In this document: positions 8,482-16,478 of the stretch, piece by piece | How the letters are laid out: every line of letters begins with the position of its first letter | Position numbering within the stretch: the first letter of the stretch is position 1 | Source: Ralstonia pickettii | Lineage (GTDB): Bacteria > Pseudomonadota > Gammaproteobacteria > Burkholderiales > Burkholderiaceae | Assembly: GCF_030582395.1 (NCBI RefSeq) | Contig: NZ_CP104382.1 | Location: forward strand, 744,001 to 808,000 | DNA: 64,000 nt | Direction: 5' to 3' | The notes under the pieces: model-generated | Database searches by the model: none | What the model was told of the DNA's origin: nothing | What the model saw: only the letters and a program-made list of their open reading frames with translations | Program-made: the position numbers and the translations under genes

Positions 8482-9282
8482 ATGATTCCGCGCACGATAG
8501 AGTCCCCTGCCCCCGTCGAACACCGACATCCCGCTGCGCTTCCACAGCTCCGGCTCGTTCGCGATGCAACCCCGATCCGCCACACCACGCCACTGGTCCC
8601 GAGCAGCCAGTGCGCCAACTGCATGATGCACTGGGCGTGCATCGCCAGCGCTGTGCCGTCCCCACAACGCGGACAGCTGGACCAGATGGTGCACACCTGG
8701 CGCAAGATGGCCAGGGGCGATGCACTCTTCCGTGCGGGTGACAGCTTTCACGCGATCTATGCCATCCGGTCTGGATCGTTCAAGACCGTGGTGTCGCATC
8801 CGAATGGCGCCAGCCACGTCACCGGCTTCCAGCTGGCCGGCGAGACGCTGGGCCTGGACGGCATTGCCGCCGATCGCCACACCTGCGACGCGATCGCCCT
8901 AGAAGACAGCACGGTCTGCGCCCTGCCATTCCATTGCGTCGAAGACTTGTGCCAGGACATCCGCCCGCTCCAACATCGCCTTCACCAATTGATGGCAGAA
9001 GAGATCGTGCGCGAGTCGGGCCTCATGCTGCTGCTCGCCGGACTCAGTGCGGAAGCGCGTGTTGCCACCTTCCTGCTGGACCTGTCCGTGCGGATGCACG
9101 ACCGCGGGTACTCCGCCTCAAGCTTCACGTTGCGCATGACGCGCGAGGAAATCGGCAGCTACCTTGGCATGCAGTTGGAGACAGTCAGCCGTGCCCTGTC
9201 GAAGTTCCAGCGCGAAGGCTGGATCGTCGTGAGCGGCAAGAACATCGAACTGACCGACAAGGCTGCACTGACGGCGCTTTGA
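8482..9282 (+). CDS. fnr: Oxygen-sensing transcription regulator Fnr (Crp/Fnr family)
   Basis: 266 residues from ATG 8482 (GGAG ribosome site 10 bases upstream). The N terminus carries Cys44, Cys47 and Cys53 in CANCMMHWAC, the Cys-x2-Cys-x5-Cys spacing of E. coli Fnr, and a fourth Cys at 146 in STVCALPF. The Cys53-Cys146 distance of 93 residues equals that of E. coli Cys29-Cys122, so the protein should hold an oxygen-labile [4Fe-4S] cluster. A cyclic-nucleotide-type beta roll (~75-165), dimer helix and winged helix-turn-helix follow; the recognition helix has ETVSRALSKFQ, with the Glu-x2-Ser-Arg set that reads TTGAT half-sites. Fnr-type boxes precede five promoters within 8 kb, making these its likely targets. 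No Fnr box was seen before fnr itself. Confidence 0.95.
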   Translation: MIPRTIESPAPVEHRHPAALPQLRLVRDATPIRHTTPLVPSSQCANCMMHWACIASAVPSPQRGQLDQMVHTWRKMARGDALFRAGDSFHAIYAIRSGSFKTVVSHPNGASHVTGFQLAGETLGLDGIAADRHTCDAIALEDSTVCALPFHCVEDLCQDIRPLQHRLHQLMAEEIVRESGLMLLLAGLSAEARVATFLLDLSVRMHDRGYSASSFTLRMTREEIGSYLGMQLETVSRALSKFQREGWIVVSGKNIELTDKAALTAL

Positions 9283-9310
9283 TCGCTCCGCTCGCCACAT
9301 AAAGAGCATA

Positions 9311-9345
9311 AAAAAGCGCCGCCCCCTTTTCGGGTGGGGCGGCGC
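9311..9345 (-). terminator. Rho-independent terminator of the usp-BON operon
   Basis: Arms GCGCCGCCCC (9316-9325) and GGGGCGGCGC (9336-9345) pair perfectly around a 10-base loop. On the minus strand the hairpin is followed by a run of six T (bases 9310-9315 region), the classic form. It ends the minus-strand operon whose last gene stops at 9389. Read on the plus strand behind fnr the hairpin lacks a T-run. Confidence 0.85.
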
Positions 9346-9388
9346 ACCTACTTCCCCGCTTGAATCCCCCGCCTTATTTCCGCTCCCA

Positions 9389-10036
9389 CTAAGGTGCGAT
9401 CTGTAGATGATCGATGACCTGCGTCACGCCCGGTGCCGACCATGCCGCGCCCTTGGCCGCGCGCCGCTCCGATGCGGAACCAACGTGACCGCTGAGCGTG
9501 ACCGTACCGCCATCAACAGAGACGCGGATGTGCTCGGCTTCACGCGCGGCATGCCGCTTGAGTGCGGCGCCGATCTGCTCGGCCACATTGACGGGCTGCA
9601 CGCGTGCCTTGATCCGCAGCCGGTTGATCAGGCCCGCCACACCCCGCAACGCGCCCACGGCATGCGCTGCCTGTTCGCTCTGGTAGGGCCAGTCCACCTC
9701 GCCTGAGAGCGTCACCCAGCCGTTCTCGACCAGCACCTCGATGCGATTGGAGGGCAGCGTCACCTGCCATTCGAGCGCGTCGCGGGCCGCCTGCGCAACG
9801 TCTGCGTCTGTGTGGGTGCCCGGCAATCGGACTTCGATTTTCTGCACGACGCCACGCACACCGGCCACGCGCTCGGCGGCATGTTCGGCGGCAAGTTTTT
9901 CCATGTAGCTGCGGACGTGGCCGGTCAGCGTCACGACACCGTTGTCCACTTCCACACCAATCGCTGCGGCATCCACCGCAGGTTCCCAGAGCAGTTCGTC
10001 GTTCACGTCCTGCTTGATACCCAGATCGCTTTTCAT
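9389..10036 (-). CDS. Triple BON-domain protein
   Basis: 215 residues made of three BON repeats of ~70 residues (about 3-70, 76-145, 150-215), each with the pattern I-x-V-x-V-x2-G-x-V-T-L-x-G-x-V. BON domains bind phospholipid surfaces or act as small periplasmic adaptors. This copy has no signal peptide, so it is probably cytoplasmic or attached to the inner face of the membrane. The start ATG has GGAG 7 bases upstream. It is the last gene of the six-gene operon beginning at 13119 and is closely related to the BON protein at 11052-11705. Paralogous BON proteins in low-oxygen clusters of Burkholderia support a role in hypoxic stress; the mechanism is unknown. Confidence 0.9.
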   Translation of the reverse strand: MKSDLGIKQDVNDELLWEPAVDAAAIGVEVDNGVVTLTGHVRSYMEKLAAEHAAERVAGVRGVVQKIEVRLPGTHTDADVAQAARDALEWQVTLPSNRIEVLVENGWVTLSGEVDWPYQSEQAAHAVGALRGVAGLINRLRIKARVQPVNVAEQIGAALKRHAAREAEHIRVSVDGGTVTLSGHVGSASERRAAKGAAWSAPGVTQVIDHLQIAP

Positions 10037-10066
10037 ACCTCGCTCCTGCTGGATAGAGTCGCCGCG

Positions 10067-10429
10067 CTATGCCCAGCGACGCTCACGCGCTGTTTGACAA
10101 GCCAAGCAGCGCGCCGCGGTCGGCTGGGCTTGCAGGCGTAAAAATGGAATCGCTTCGCCGCAATCGATGCAGATGCCGTAGCTGTGCTGCTGGATACGCT
10201 CGCGCGCGGCACTCAGTTGCTCAAGCTCGCTTCGGTAACGGGCGAGCATGACGTCGTTCGTCTGGTCCACCGCCTCTTCATCGGCAAGACCCGCGTTTTC
10301 CAGCGGCGCCTCACGCGGCATCGGCACGGCTGAAGCACCAAGCGCAGACAGTTGGCGCCGCACGCGCGCTTCCTGTTCGTCGAGCAGGCTTCTCAGCCGG
10401 ATCCATTGCGCTTCGGTAAAGCCGGTCAT
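10067..10429 (-). CDS. DksA/TraR-family zinc-finger protein
   Basis: 120 residues: an N-terminal coiled coil (about 10-75) and a C-terminal four-Cys zinc finger, CIDCGEAI then CLAC (about 87-113). DksA-type proteins enter the secondary channel of RNA polymerase and tune transcription, often with ppGpp. The coiled-coil tip reads ADEEAVDQTNDV; I cannot point to the DxxDxA motif of true DksA, so this is a DksA-like paralogue. The ATG is preceded by GGAGACGGGGC. It sits between flavodoxin and BON genes in the operon, 30 bp from the next gene. A likely role is to alter polymerase behaviour in low oxygen. Confidence 0.88.
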   Translation of the reverse strand: MTGFTEAQWIRLRSLLDEQEARVRRQLSALGASAVPMPREAPLENAGLADEEAVDQTNDVMLARYRSELEQLSAARERIQQHSYGICIDCGEAIPFLRLQAQPTAARCLACQTARERRWA

Positions 10430-10475
10430 GCCCCGTCTCCTTCAATCAGTGCAACGTCGAACCGCGTGTTCGGTA

Positions 10476-11006
10476 TCACGCTTCCGTTGGCGAGAGCCAG
10501 GCGGGCCGCTGCCTGGATTGCTCCCACCGGCCGGCGGTCTTCACCTGGTCGATAAAGCCCGCAATCTCCTCCTGCGACAACCCGCTCTGTACGTCGTGCT
10601 GGAACAGCGCCAGCACCGGCGCCGGAATGGTGGCGGTGATCCGCATGATTTCCTCTACAGCACGGAATGCCCCGCGCGCCGCCATGACGCAAATCACGGA
10701 CAGGTGCGTGGACGCCGGCAATTGGTCAGCCAGAAAGTCGCGCATGGGCGAAGCCAGGCGGCCCATCCAGACGGGAGCGATCACGACGACGTGTTCGACT
10801 TCATCAAGCGGCGGCCCTTCATAGCGATACTTGGCACGCGCATGAAAGACCGTTTCGATCACACAGCGCGCGTCCCCCAGAAAGCCGGCGCGCGGATGCT
10901 CGTCCGTCACCTCGGCAAGCTGCCATCCGCTCTGGGCGGCCATCTGCTCCGCCACCTGACGCGCCGTACCGGTGCGCGAGTAGTACACGATCAGCTTCTT
11001 TTCCAT
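10476..11006 (-). CDS. Flavodoxin-family protein
   Basis: 176 residues. The FMN phosphate loop is at the N terminus (VYYSRTGTARQVA, about residues 7-19); a second flavin loop is suggested by VVVIAPVWMGRLASPMRDFL (about 73-92). This is the flavodoxin-like fold used by electron carriers and by quinone reductases of the WrbA/MdaB and protoporphyrinogen-oxidase (HemG) types. It has no membrane segment. The start has GGAG upstream. Within the operon it is flanked by BON and DksA-like genes. Electron transfer or quinone reduction at low oxygen is plausible; the exact partner cannot be read. Confidence 0.85.
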   Translation of the reverse strand: MEKKLIVYYSRTGTARQVAEQMAAQSGWQLAEVTDEHPRAGFLGDARCVIETVFHARAKYRYEGPPLDEVEHVVVIAPVWMGRLASPMRDFLADQLPASTHLSVICVMAARGAFRAVEEIMRITATIPAPVLALFQHDVQSGLSQEEIAGFIDQVKTAGRWEQSRQRPAWLSPTEA

Positions 11007-11051
11007 CTCGTACTCCAGGATCTGGTAAGCAGTGCAACGTGCGGATCGCCT

Positions 11052-11705
11052 CTAGGAGCCGACCCACATCTGGTCGACGACGGCACGCACGCCGGGTGCG
11101 TCCCATGCGGCCTCCCGGGCGGCACGGCATTCGTTGAGGTTGCGCAGCGGCCCGTACAGCGTCACCGTCCCGTCTGCCACGGAGACATTGAGCCGTGAAG
11201 CGTCTACGGCGGCGAGGCGTTGCAGGGCCTTGGCAATGCGATCGCTCAGATCGGCCGGCCCGGAGGCGGGGCGCAATACGAGTGCGTTGGCCACCGACTT
11301 CACCCCGCGCACCCGTCGCACCGTGTCGAGCGCCGCGCGGCGCTGGAAGTCCTGGTCGACTTCACCGCGCAGCGTCACGGCTCCGTCTTCGACGGTGATC
11401 CGGACGGAATCGGGCGGTACCGATGCATTCCAATGCAACGCGCTGCTGATGGCTTGCGCGATCTCGTCGTCGGGGCGCTGCATATCCGGCGGCATCCGCA
11501 CATCCACGTGCACAACCAGCGCGGTCACACCGGCAACCCGCCGCACGGCCTCTTCCGCTGCATGCTTATCGGCAAAGGTGTCGACAGCACCGGAGAGCGT
11601 GACGATGCCGTTCTTCGCTTTCACGGCAAAGCAACCGGCATCCACCGCCGGATCCCATTGCAACTCTTCTTCGACGTCGTGCTTGAGCTGGATATCGTTC
11701 TTCAT
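11052..11705 (-). CDS. Triple BON-domain protein
   Basis: 217 residues with three BON repeats (about 3-70, 78-145, 150-217), paralogous to the protein at 9389-10036 along its whole length: both begin with a DVxxELxWxPAVDA segment and end in APGVxxVxDxxxxxx. Each repeat carries the V-T-L-x-G strand-turn. No signal peptide is seen. It lies 33 bp after the upstream universal stress protein gene and 45 bp before the flavodoxin gene. As for its twin, a phospholipid-binding or adaptor role in stress is the family expectation only. Confidence 0.9.
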   Translation of the reverse strand: MKNDIQLKHDVEEELQWDPAVDAGCFAVKAKNGIVTLSGAVDTFADKHAAEEAVRRVAGVTALVVHVDVRMPPDMQRPDDEIAQAISSALHWNASVPPDSVRITVEDGAVTLRGEVDQDFQRRAALDTVRRVRGVKSVANALVLRPASGPADLSDRIAKALQRLAAVDASRLNVSVADGTVTLYGPLRNLNECRAAREAAWDAPGVRAVVDQMWVGS

Positions 11706-11738
11706 GGTGACCTCCTGATGTCCAATGGACGTCGAGAC

Positions 11739-12578
11739 TCAATGCGACATCAGCACCGGCACGGTCATCGTTTTCAGCAGCGTGCGTGTCACCCCGCCAA
11801 GCACCAGTTCGCGCAGGCGGCTGTGCCCGTAGGCGCCCATGACGATCAGATCGGCGTTGAAGTCGGCTGCGCGCGAGAGCAGCAACTCGCCGATGGCGGT
11901 GTCGGTATCCGCGCAGTCGGTCTCTTCCACCGTGGTATGAATGCCGCGCGCGTTCAGTGCACGTGCAACCTGCCCGACGGTGGTTTCCTCGGCCCAGTGC
12001 TTGGGCTGCGTGCTGGTGATCTGCAACACGTGCACATTGGCGCCCGCCATCATCGGGATGGCATCGTGCAGCGCACGGGCCGATTCGCGTCCCCCGCTCC
12101 AGGCCACCAGAATGCGCTGCGGCAATGCCGCGAAGCTGCCGGCGTAGGGCACGACCAGCACGGGGCGGCCCGACTCCAGGATCAGCGTTTCGACGAAGTC
12201 GCCGGCGATGAATTCGTCCGGTTCGTCGTGGTTGCGTTGTCCGACCACGAGAAGATCGGCCTCCCGCGCTTCGCGCAAAACGAGCGCGACGGGGTCGCCT
12301 TCCACGGCACGCCATTCCGTTTCCACCGCAAGTTTCTCCGTCTCCAGGCGAAAGCGCGCGTGCACGGCATCCCGGATGGCGTCGCGCCGGATGCGGTCTT
12401 CGTCCAGGTAGCGGGAAGCGTTCTCCATCATGTAGAACCAACTGAGGCTGGGCGCAAAGCTCGCGTAGATGCCGACAAGCGTGGCGTGGTGTGCCCCCGC
12501 ATACTGGGCCGCGAGGTTGAGGCGGTGCATGGCGCGTTCGCTGCGGTCCAGATGCACCATCACGCTGGCGTAGGTCAT
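11739..12578 (-). CDS. Tandem-domain universal stress protein
   Basis: 279 residues with two Usp folds (about 1-140 and 150-279). The second domain carries the ATP-binding pattern G-x2-G-x9-G (MGAYGHSRLRELVLGGVTRTLL) near residues 250-272; the first has VVGQRNHDE in that place and probably does not bind ATP normally. The ATG at 12576-12578 gives MTYASVMVHLD, the usual Usp opening; an open extension upstream is not conserved. Second gene of the Fnr-controlled operon, 40 bp after the first stress protein gene. Two-domain Usp proteins of this kind (UspE-like) are found in anaerobic and stationary-phase regulons. Confidence 0.9.
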   Translation of the reverse strand: MTYASVMVHLDRSERAMHRLNLAAQYAGAHHATLVGIYASFAPSLSWFYMMENASRYLDEDRIRRDAIRDAVHARFRLETEKLAVETEWRAVEGDPVALVLREAREADLLVVGQRNHDEPDEFIAGDFVETLILESGRPVLVVPYAGSFAALPQRILVAWSGGRESARALHDAIPMMAGANVHVLQITSTQPKHWAEETTVGQVARALNARGIHTTVEETDCADTDTAIGELLLSRAADFNADLIVMGAYGHSRLRELVLGGVTRTLLKTMTVPVLMSH

Positions 12579-12618
12579 GGTTAGATCCCGATGTCGTGTC
12601 AGAGGGGAAGGCACCTGG

Positions 12619-13119
12619 CTAGGCAATGACGGCATTGCTCAGCGGTTCTGTGGCCCTGTGCGGTGTCTCGGTCGGCAACGCGCGGACCAGCAGCACCGGC
12701 AGTGTGCTCATGCGCACAACGCTCTCGGCAACGCTGCCCAGGAACAGTCGCCGGAAGCCGCGCCGCCCGTGCGTTCCCAGCACCAGGGCTTGAGCGCCGA
12801 CGTTGTGGGCCGCCTGTTCAATGGCCGTGCCGATATCGAAGGTCCCGATGGGATCGTCCACCACCACGCTGTGAACGCGCACGCCGGCTTTCTCGGCCTT
12901 GGCACGCGCCTCGGCGACGATTTGATCGCCTTGTTTCACCAACGCTTCGGTAAAGGCGCCCACGTCGATATAGCCAACGTCGTACATCAGATACGAGTTG
13001 TCGATCACGTGGGCGATGACCAACTCGGAGCCGAGCTTCTGCGCAAGCTTGATGGCCTCGTCCAGCGCGCGATCTCCCGTCGGGCTGCCGTCCACCGCTA
13101 CCAGAATCCTGTCGTACAT
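12619..13119 (-). CDS. Universal stress protein (UspA type)
   Basis: 166 residues, single Usp domain. The N-terminal strand is MYDRILVAVDGSPTGDRALDEA and the ATP-binding motif GTHGRRGFRRLFLGSVAE (about 124-141) fits G-x2-G-x9-G-S. A short non-conserved tail follows. The ATG is preceded by GGAGG 7 bases away. It is the first gene of the operon usp-usp-BON-flavodoxin-dksA-like-BON. Its promoter region holds an Fnr box at 13200-13213. The paralogue at 16559-17014 is close to it (both read GTHGRRG and LGSVAE). Confidence 0.93.
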   Translation of the reverse strand: MYDRILVAVDGSPTGDRALDEAIKLAQKLGSELVIAHVIDNSYLMYDVGYIDVGAFTEALVKQGDQIVAEARAKAEKAGVRVHSVVVDDPIGTFDIGTAIEQAAHNVGAQALVLGTHGRRGFRRLFLGSVAESVVRMSTLPVLLVRALPTETPHRATEPLSNAVIA

Positions 13120-13172
13120 GATGTGCCTCCGTCGAATCCGTCGGTTCGCCCCACGCGGGGTTGCTGGATTCC

Positions 13173-13213
13173 ATGTTGGACCACCAGGCAGATCGCCCCT
13201 TGATTTACATCAG
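13173..13213 (-). promoter_or_regulatory. Fnr box and promoter of the usp-BON operon
   Basis: TTGAT-TTAC-ATCAG on the plus strand (13200-13213) matches the Fnr consensus in 9 of 10 bases. In the minus direction the hexamer CAACAT (13173-13178) lies 28.5 bp from the box centre, as at the other sites, though it matches TATAAT in only 3 of 6. The predicted start is near 13166, giving a ~46-base leader to the usp ATG. Confidence 0.62.
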
Positions 13214-13246
13214 CGTTTGGTTCGCCGGATCACCTGCCCTTGGCAC

Positions 13247-13287
13247 TTGATCTGCCTCAATGATCCGAGTGCAGCGCTCGATAGACT
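13247..13287 (+). promoter_or_regulatory. Distal Fnr promoter towards the CBS-domain gene
   Basis: TTGAT-CTGC-CTCAA (13247-13260) matches the Fnr box in 9 of 10 bases. On the plus strand the hexamer TAGACT (13282-13287) starts 28.5 bp from the box centre. The predicted start is near 13295. The opposite strand has no hexamer at that spacing, so the site probably faces the CBS gene, upstream of a second, better promoter. Confidence 0.58.
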
Positions 13288-13337
13288 CAACCGCTATCCG
13301 CTGCCCATCCGGACAGTCATGGAAAGCTCACGGCACC

Positions 13338-13378
13338 TTGTTCGGGATCAACTTCTGACACCGGCCCGTTCTTATAGT
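13338..13378 (+). promoter_or_regulatory. Proximal Fnr promoter of the CBS-domain gene
   Basis: TTGTT-CGGG-ATCAA (13338-13351) matches the Fnr box in 9 of 10 bases, and the -10 hexamer TATAGT (13373-13378) matches TATAAT in 5 of 6. Box centre to hexamer start is 28.5 bp, so the box sits at about -41. The predicted start near 13386 is ~20 bases before the ATG at 13406. This is the clearest promoter of the island. Confidence 0.75.
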
Positions 13379-13405
13379 GAAAACGTAAGCGCATCGGAGT
13401 GCAGC

Positions 13406-13873
13406 ATGAGGATCGACGAGATTTGCTCCCACCGTATCGTCCACATCCGGGCAACGGCGACGCTGCAGCAAGCTGCCCGACTGATGCGCGACGAAAGCAC
13501 CCGCGCGTTGCTTGTCACAGAACACACCGCTGTTGGTGCGCGCGTGGTCGGCATCGTCACAGACCGCGACATGGTGGTGCACGGTATCGCCAGCCGCAGC
13601 GACTGCACCGAAACCGCGGTATCCGAAGTCATGACACGCGGCCTTCTGACCATCCGCGACGACGCGGTGATCAGCGAAGCCTTGCGCTTGATGCTGAGCC
13701 ACGGCCTGCACCGGCTGGGCGTGGTCGACCGGCAGCAACGGCTGGTGGGCATGCTCAGCCTCGATGACACCATCCGCGCGATGGGCGGCGAATGGACCTT
13801 GCTGGTCGGGATTCTGGGTCGCGACAACTTTACCGGAGCCGGTCCGCGTGCGCCGTCCGATTTGATTCTCTAA
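13406..13873 (+). CDS. CBS-domain pair protein
   Basis: 155 residues containing two CBS motifs (about 1-65 and 70-130). Landmarks are HIRATATLQQAARLMRDEST, VVGIVTDRDMVVHG, VMTRGLLTIRDDAVISEALRLM and RLVGMLSLDD. CBS pairs bind adenosine nucleotides and act as energy sensors, here as a stand-alone module without an attached enzyme. The start ATG at 13406 was chosen for its GGAG 6 bases upstream; the frame is open further 5' but lacks a ribosome site and would begin before the predicted transcript start. Two Fnr-type promoters lie upstream. A DUF2892 gene follows after 32 bp and is probably co-transcribed. Confidence 0.9.
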   Translation: MRIDEICSHRIVHIRATATLQQAARLMRDESTRALLVTEHTAVGARVVGIVTDRDMVVHGIASRSDCTETAVSEVMTRGLLTIRDDAVISEALRLMLSHGLHRLGVVDRQQRLVGMLSLDDTIRAMGGEWTLLVGILGRDNFTGAGPRAPSDLIL

Positions 13874-13905
13874 GCCGTAACCGACCGTTGTTCAGGAGCA
13901 CCGTC

Positions 13906-14088
13906 ATGTTCACCAATGTTGGAACCGCGGACCGCATCGTCCGCATCTTGATTGGTATCGCCATGATCCTGCTGGCGTTCTTTGGCAAGGTACCAGCGTG
14001 GGTGGGCTGGCTTGGGCTGATACCTCTGGTGACGGGGCTGATCCGCATGTGCCCGGTCTATTGGGTGCTGGGCATTGGGCGGGATTGA
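13906..14088 (+). CDS. DUF2892 inner-membrane protein
   Basis: 60 residues, almost all of it two membrane helices: about 10-26 (VRILIGIAMILLAFF) and 31-48 (WVGWLGLIPLVTGLI). The N-terminal NVGTADRIVRILIG and the C-terminal CPVYWVLGI are hallmarks of DUF2892, the membrane module also found at the end of YgaP-type rhodaneses. The ATG at 13906 is preceded by CAGGAGC. Function is unknown; stand-alone copies are common beside redox and sulfur genes. It stops 1 base from the stop of the convergent MgtC-family gene, with no terminator between them. Confidence 0.85.
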   Translation: MFTNVGTADRIVRILIGIAMILLAFFGKVPAWVGWLGLIPLVTGLIRMCPVYWVLGIGRD

Positions 14089-15315
14089 CTAAGAGACAAG
14101 CCAGAACACCGTCCAGCTGGCCAGAAGCATGATCAGCAGGCCAGCCGTGACCTTGCTGGAAAATGCGCGGCCCCCGCTGGTGGCCACGACCACCTTCGAG
14201 AGCGTGTTGGCTGTCAGCGCAAGCATGACCAGCTTGCCTGCCGTCGGGCTTTGCAACGTGTGGCCAGCAACCTGCGTCGCAATGGACGCGGTCGCGGCGT
14301 GTACATCGGCAAATGCGCCCACCACGGTAACAGCCACCACCGCCGCTGTCCCGAACCATGTGCGTGCGGCGGCTGCGGCAAGCAGCAGGGTCGCCGTCCA
14401 TAACGCAAAACCGATCGCTACCCGCCAGTTGATGGAAGAAGCAGAATTCTCCGGTGCTTCCTCAAGCGGCTTGCTGCCGCGCCATATCCATAGAGCCGAC
14501 CATGCGACGGTCGTCATCATTCCCACTGCCAGTGGCGCCGCCAGCACGCGTAGCAGGTCGATATTGATGGCGGCAGTCAACAGCAGCATCTGCACCAGCG
14601 TGGCCACGTTGGACAGGAGCGCTGCGGCAACCGCACCCTCAACGGGGCGATGAACCTTTCGTACGCGCGCAGCCATGGCCGTGATCGTTGCCACACTTGA
14701 TGCAAACCCGCTGAAGAGACCGGCCAGCGGCAGGCCGATGCGCTCGCCAAACCATCGCGCCGCAAAGTGGCCCGTGTTGCCCATCAGCATCACCAGCAGC
14801 ACAATCAGCCACAGCGTATGCGGGTTCCAGGCGTCCAGCGGCCCCATGTTCCGGTCGGGGACTGCGGGCCAGATCAGCAATGCCGCCACCGCAAGGATCA
14901 GCAGATCGGCCAGTTCACGCTGGGTGATGACCGTGCGGGCAAACCGATGCAAACCGGCCTTGGCATAGAGCAGGACAAGAAGGACGGTGCCGAGGCCTGC
15001 CGTCATTTCAGGCTCGCTCACGGCAAAGGCACCCAGCAGCGTGGTCGCCACGAGTGCGAGTTCCGTTGTCACACCAGGGTCGACATTGGCCGAATGGTGG
15101 TAACCCACCGCTGCCAGCAATGCGACCGCCAGCAGCACAGTCGGCACGGCCAGCGGTATCGGCAGGCTTGCCGCAATGGCACCTGCCAGCGCCGCGATCG
15201 CAAAGGTTCGCATGCCTGCCGGCAGTTCCGCACTGCCGGCATGACTACGCTCGCGCTCAAGGCCGATCGCCAGGCCCACGCCCAGGGCAACCGAGAAAGA
15301 CAGCAGTGAAGACAT
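14089..15315 (-). CDS. MgtC/SapB-DUF4010 family membrane protein
   Basis: 408 residues with roughly 11-12 membrane helices. The N-terminal third (about 1-130) is the MgtC/SapB type, with GVGLAIGLERERS, PAGMRTFAIAALAGA, and the GVTTELAL segment. The rest is DUF4010. MgtC-like proteins are tied to Mg2+ homeostasis and survival under low Mg2+, though their transport role is not established. A Mg2+ ATPase at the other end of this island gives a loose link. I take ATG 15313-15315 as the start; no strong ribosome site is visible. It is convergent with the DUF2892 gene and divergent from the alcohol dehydrogenase gene. A weak Fnr-like site lies upstream. Confidence 0.87.
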   Translation of the reverse strand: MSSLLSFSVALGVGLAIGLERERSHAGSAELPAGMRTFAIAALAGAIAASLPIPLAVPTVLLAVALLAAVGYHHSANVDPGVTTELALVATTLLGAFAVSEPEMTAGLGTVLLVLLYAKAGLHRFARTVITQRELADLLILAVAALLIWPAVPDRNMGPLDAWNPHTLWLIVLLVMLMGNTGHFAARWFGERIGLPLAGLFSGFASSVATITAMAARVRKVHRPVEGAVAAALLSNVATLVQMLLLTAAINIDLLRVLAAPLAVGMMTTVAWSALWIWRGSKPLEEAPENSASSINWRVAIGFALWTATLLLAAAAARTWFGTAAVVAVTVVGAFADVHAATASIATQVAGHTLQSPTAGKLVMLALTANTLSKVVVATSGGRAFSSKVTAGLLIMLLASWTVFWLVS

Positions 15316-15352
15316 TGCGTGGATACCGATGGCCGCTGCATTGCACCCGTTC

Positions 15353-15393
15353 AGTATTGCGCGCGGCAACGTTCTTCGATTGATCTGGCGCAG
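15353..15393 (-). promoter_or_regulatory. Weak Fnr-like site upstream of the MgtC-family gene
   Basis: On the minus strand CTGCG-CCAG-ATCAA (15380-15393) has one perfect half-site and one poor half. The hexamer AATACT (15353-15358, 4 of 6 to TATAAT) lies at the same 28.5-bp offset as in the stronger promoters. The spacing is the main support; the poor left half keeps confidence low. Confidence 0.3.
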
Positions 15394-15467
15394 GCGATGG
15401 CCCACTGCCGGGCAATCCATCTGCGGCGAGCATCCATACTGATCAGACACGCCGGATGGAGACAGCA

Positions 15468-16478
15468 ATGTCTGAATCGATGCGCGCCATGGTGATGCAA
15501 GACGCCGGAAAGCCATTGATCTGGCGTGCAGTGCCCATGCCCGTGCCTGGGCCGGGCGAAGTCCGGATTGCCGTGTCCGTGTGCGGGGTCTGCCGTACCG
15601 ACCTGCACATCGTGGACGGTGAACTGACCGCGCCCAAACCCTTCCTGATCCCTGGTCACGAAATCGTCGGCATCGTCGAGTCGTGCGGCGCAGGCGTGAC
15701 GACGCCCGCCCCCGGCGAGCGCGTCGGCGTGCCTTGGCTCGGCTGGACATGCGGCGTCTGCACGTACTGCCTGCACGGGCGCGAAAACCTGTGCGACCAC
15801 CCGGCCTTCACCGGCTACACGCGCGATGGCGGGTATGCGGAGTATGTCGTCTGCGACGCGCGATTCTGCCTGCCGATTCCCGCGCGGTACGACGATGCGC
15901 ACGCGGCACCCCTGCTTTGCGCTGGCCTGATCGGCTTCCGCACGCTGCGCATGGCCGGCGATGCACGCCGGATCGGCATCTACGGCTTTGGCGCCGCGGC
16001 GCATCTCATCACGCAGATTGCCGTGGCAGAGCAGCGCGACGTCTTCGCCTTCACGCGGGCCGGTGATACTGCGGCGCAGCAACTAGCCCTGGACACGGGT
16101 GCGAGATGGGCTGGCGCGAGCGACACCGCCGCACCGGAACCGCTCGATGCCGCCTTGATCTTTGCGCCCATCGGCGCGCTCGTGCCGCAGGCACTGCAAG
16201 CTGTGGTCAAAGGCGGCACGGTGGTTTGCGGCGGCATCCACATGAGCGACATCCCCGCGTTTCCGTACCGGTGGCTTTGGGAAGAACGCAAGCTGGTCTC
16301 CGTCGCGAACCTGACGCGAGCCGACGGACTCGCGCTCATGCGCGTCGCAGCGGATCTCCCGTTGCGGGTGCGGGTCACGCCCCATCGGCTGCAAGACGCC
16401 AACACCGCGTTGGCAGACCTCCGTGCCGGGCGCGTTGCAGGAGCAGCCGTTCTGCAGGTGGCGTCGAAAGACCTTTGA
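15468..16478 (+). CDS. Zinc-dependent alcohol dehydrogenase (MDR family)
   Basis: 336 residues. Catalytic zinc ligands are suggested by VCGVCRTDLH (Cys and His, about 38-47) and the GHEIVGIV segment. The structural zinc lobe has Cys-x2-Cys-x2-Cys-x7-Cys in TCGVCTYCLHGRENLC (about 94-109). The NAD(P) fold shows IGIYGFGAAAHL, in which the usual GxGxxG is GFGAAA. It oxidises alcohols or reduces aldehydes in the cytoplasm, a typical fermentative sink for reducing power. I prefer ATG 15468, which has GGAG 6 bases upstream, over ATG 15456. The stop codon lies inside the Fnr box of the following usp gene. Confidence 0.92.
   Translation: MSESMRAMVMQDAGKPLIWRAVPMPVPGPGEVRIAVSVCGVCRTDLHIVDGELTAPKPFLIPGHEIVGIVESCGAGVTTPAPGERVGVPWLGWTCGVCTYCLHGRENLCDHPAFTGYTRDGGYAEYVVCDARFCLPIPARYDDAHAAPLLCAGLIGFRTLRMAGDARRIGIYGFGAAAHLITQIAVAEQRDVFAFTRAGDTAAQQLALDTGARWAGASDTAAPEPLDAALIFAPIGALVPQALQAVVKGGTVVCGGIHMSDIPAFPYRWLWEERKLVSVANLTRADGLALMRVAADLPLRVRVTPHRLQDANTALADLRAGRVAGAAVLQVASKDL

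Noticed and set aside
15380..15393. Fnr-like site as a promoter for the alcohol dehydrogenase gene
   Set aside because: No -10-like hexamer occurs at the common spacing on the plus strand; only a weak case remains for the opposite gene.
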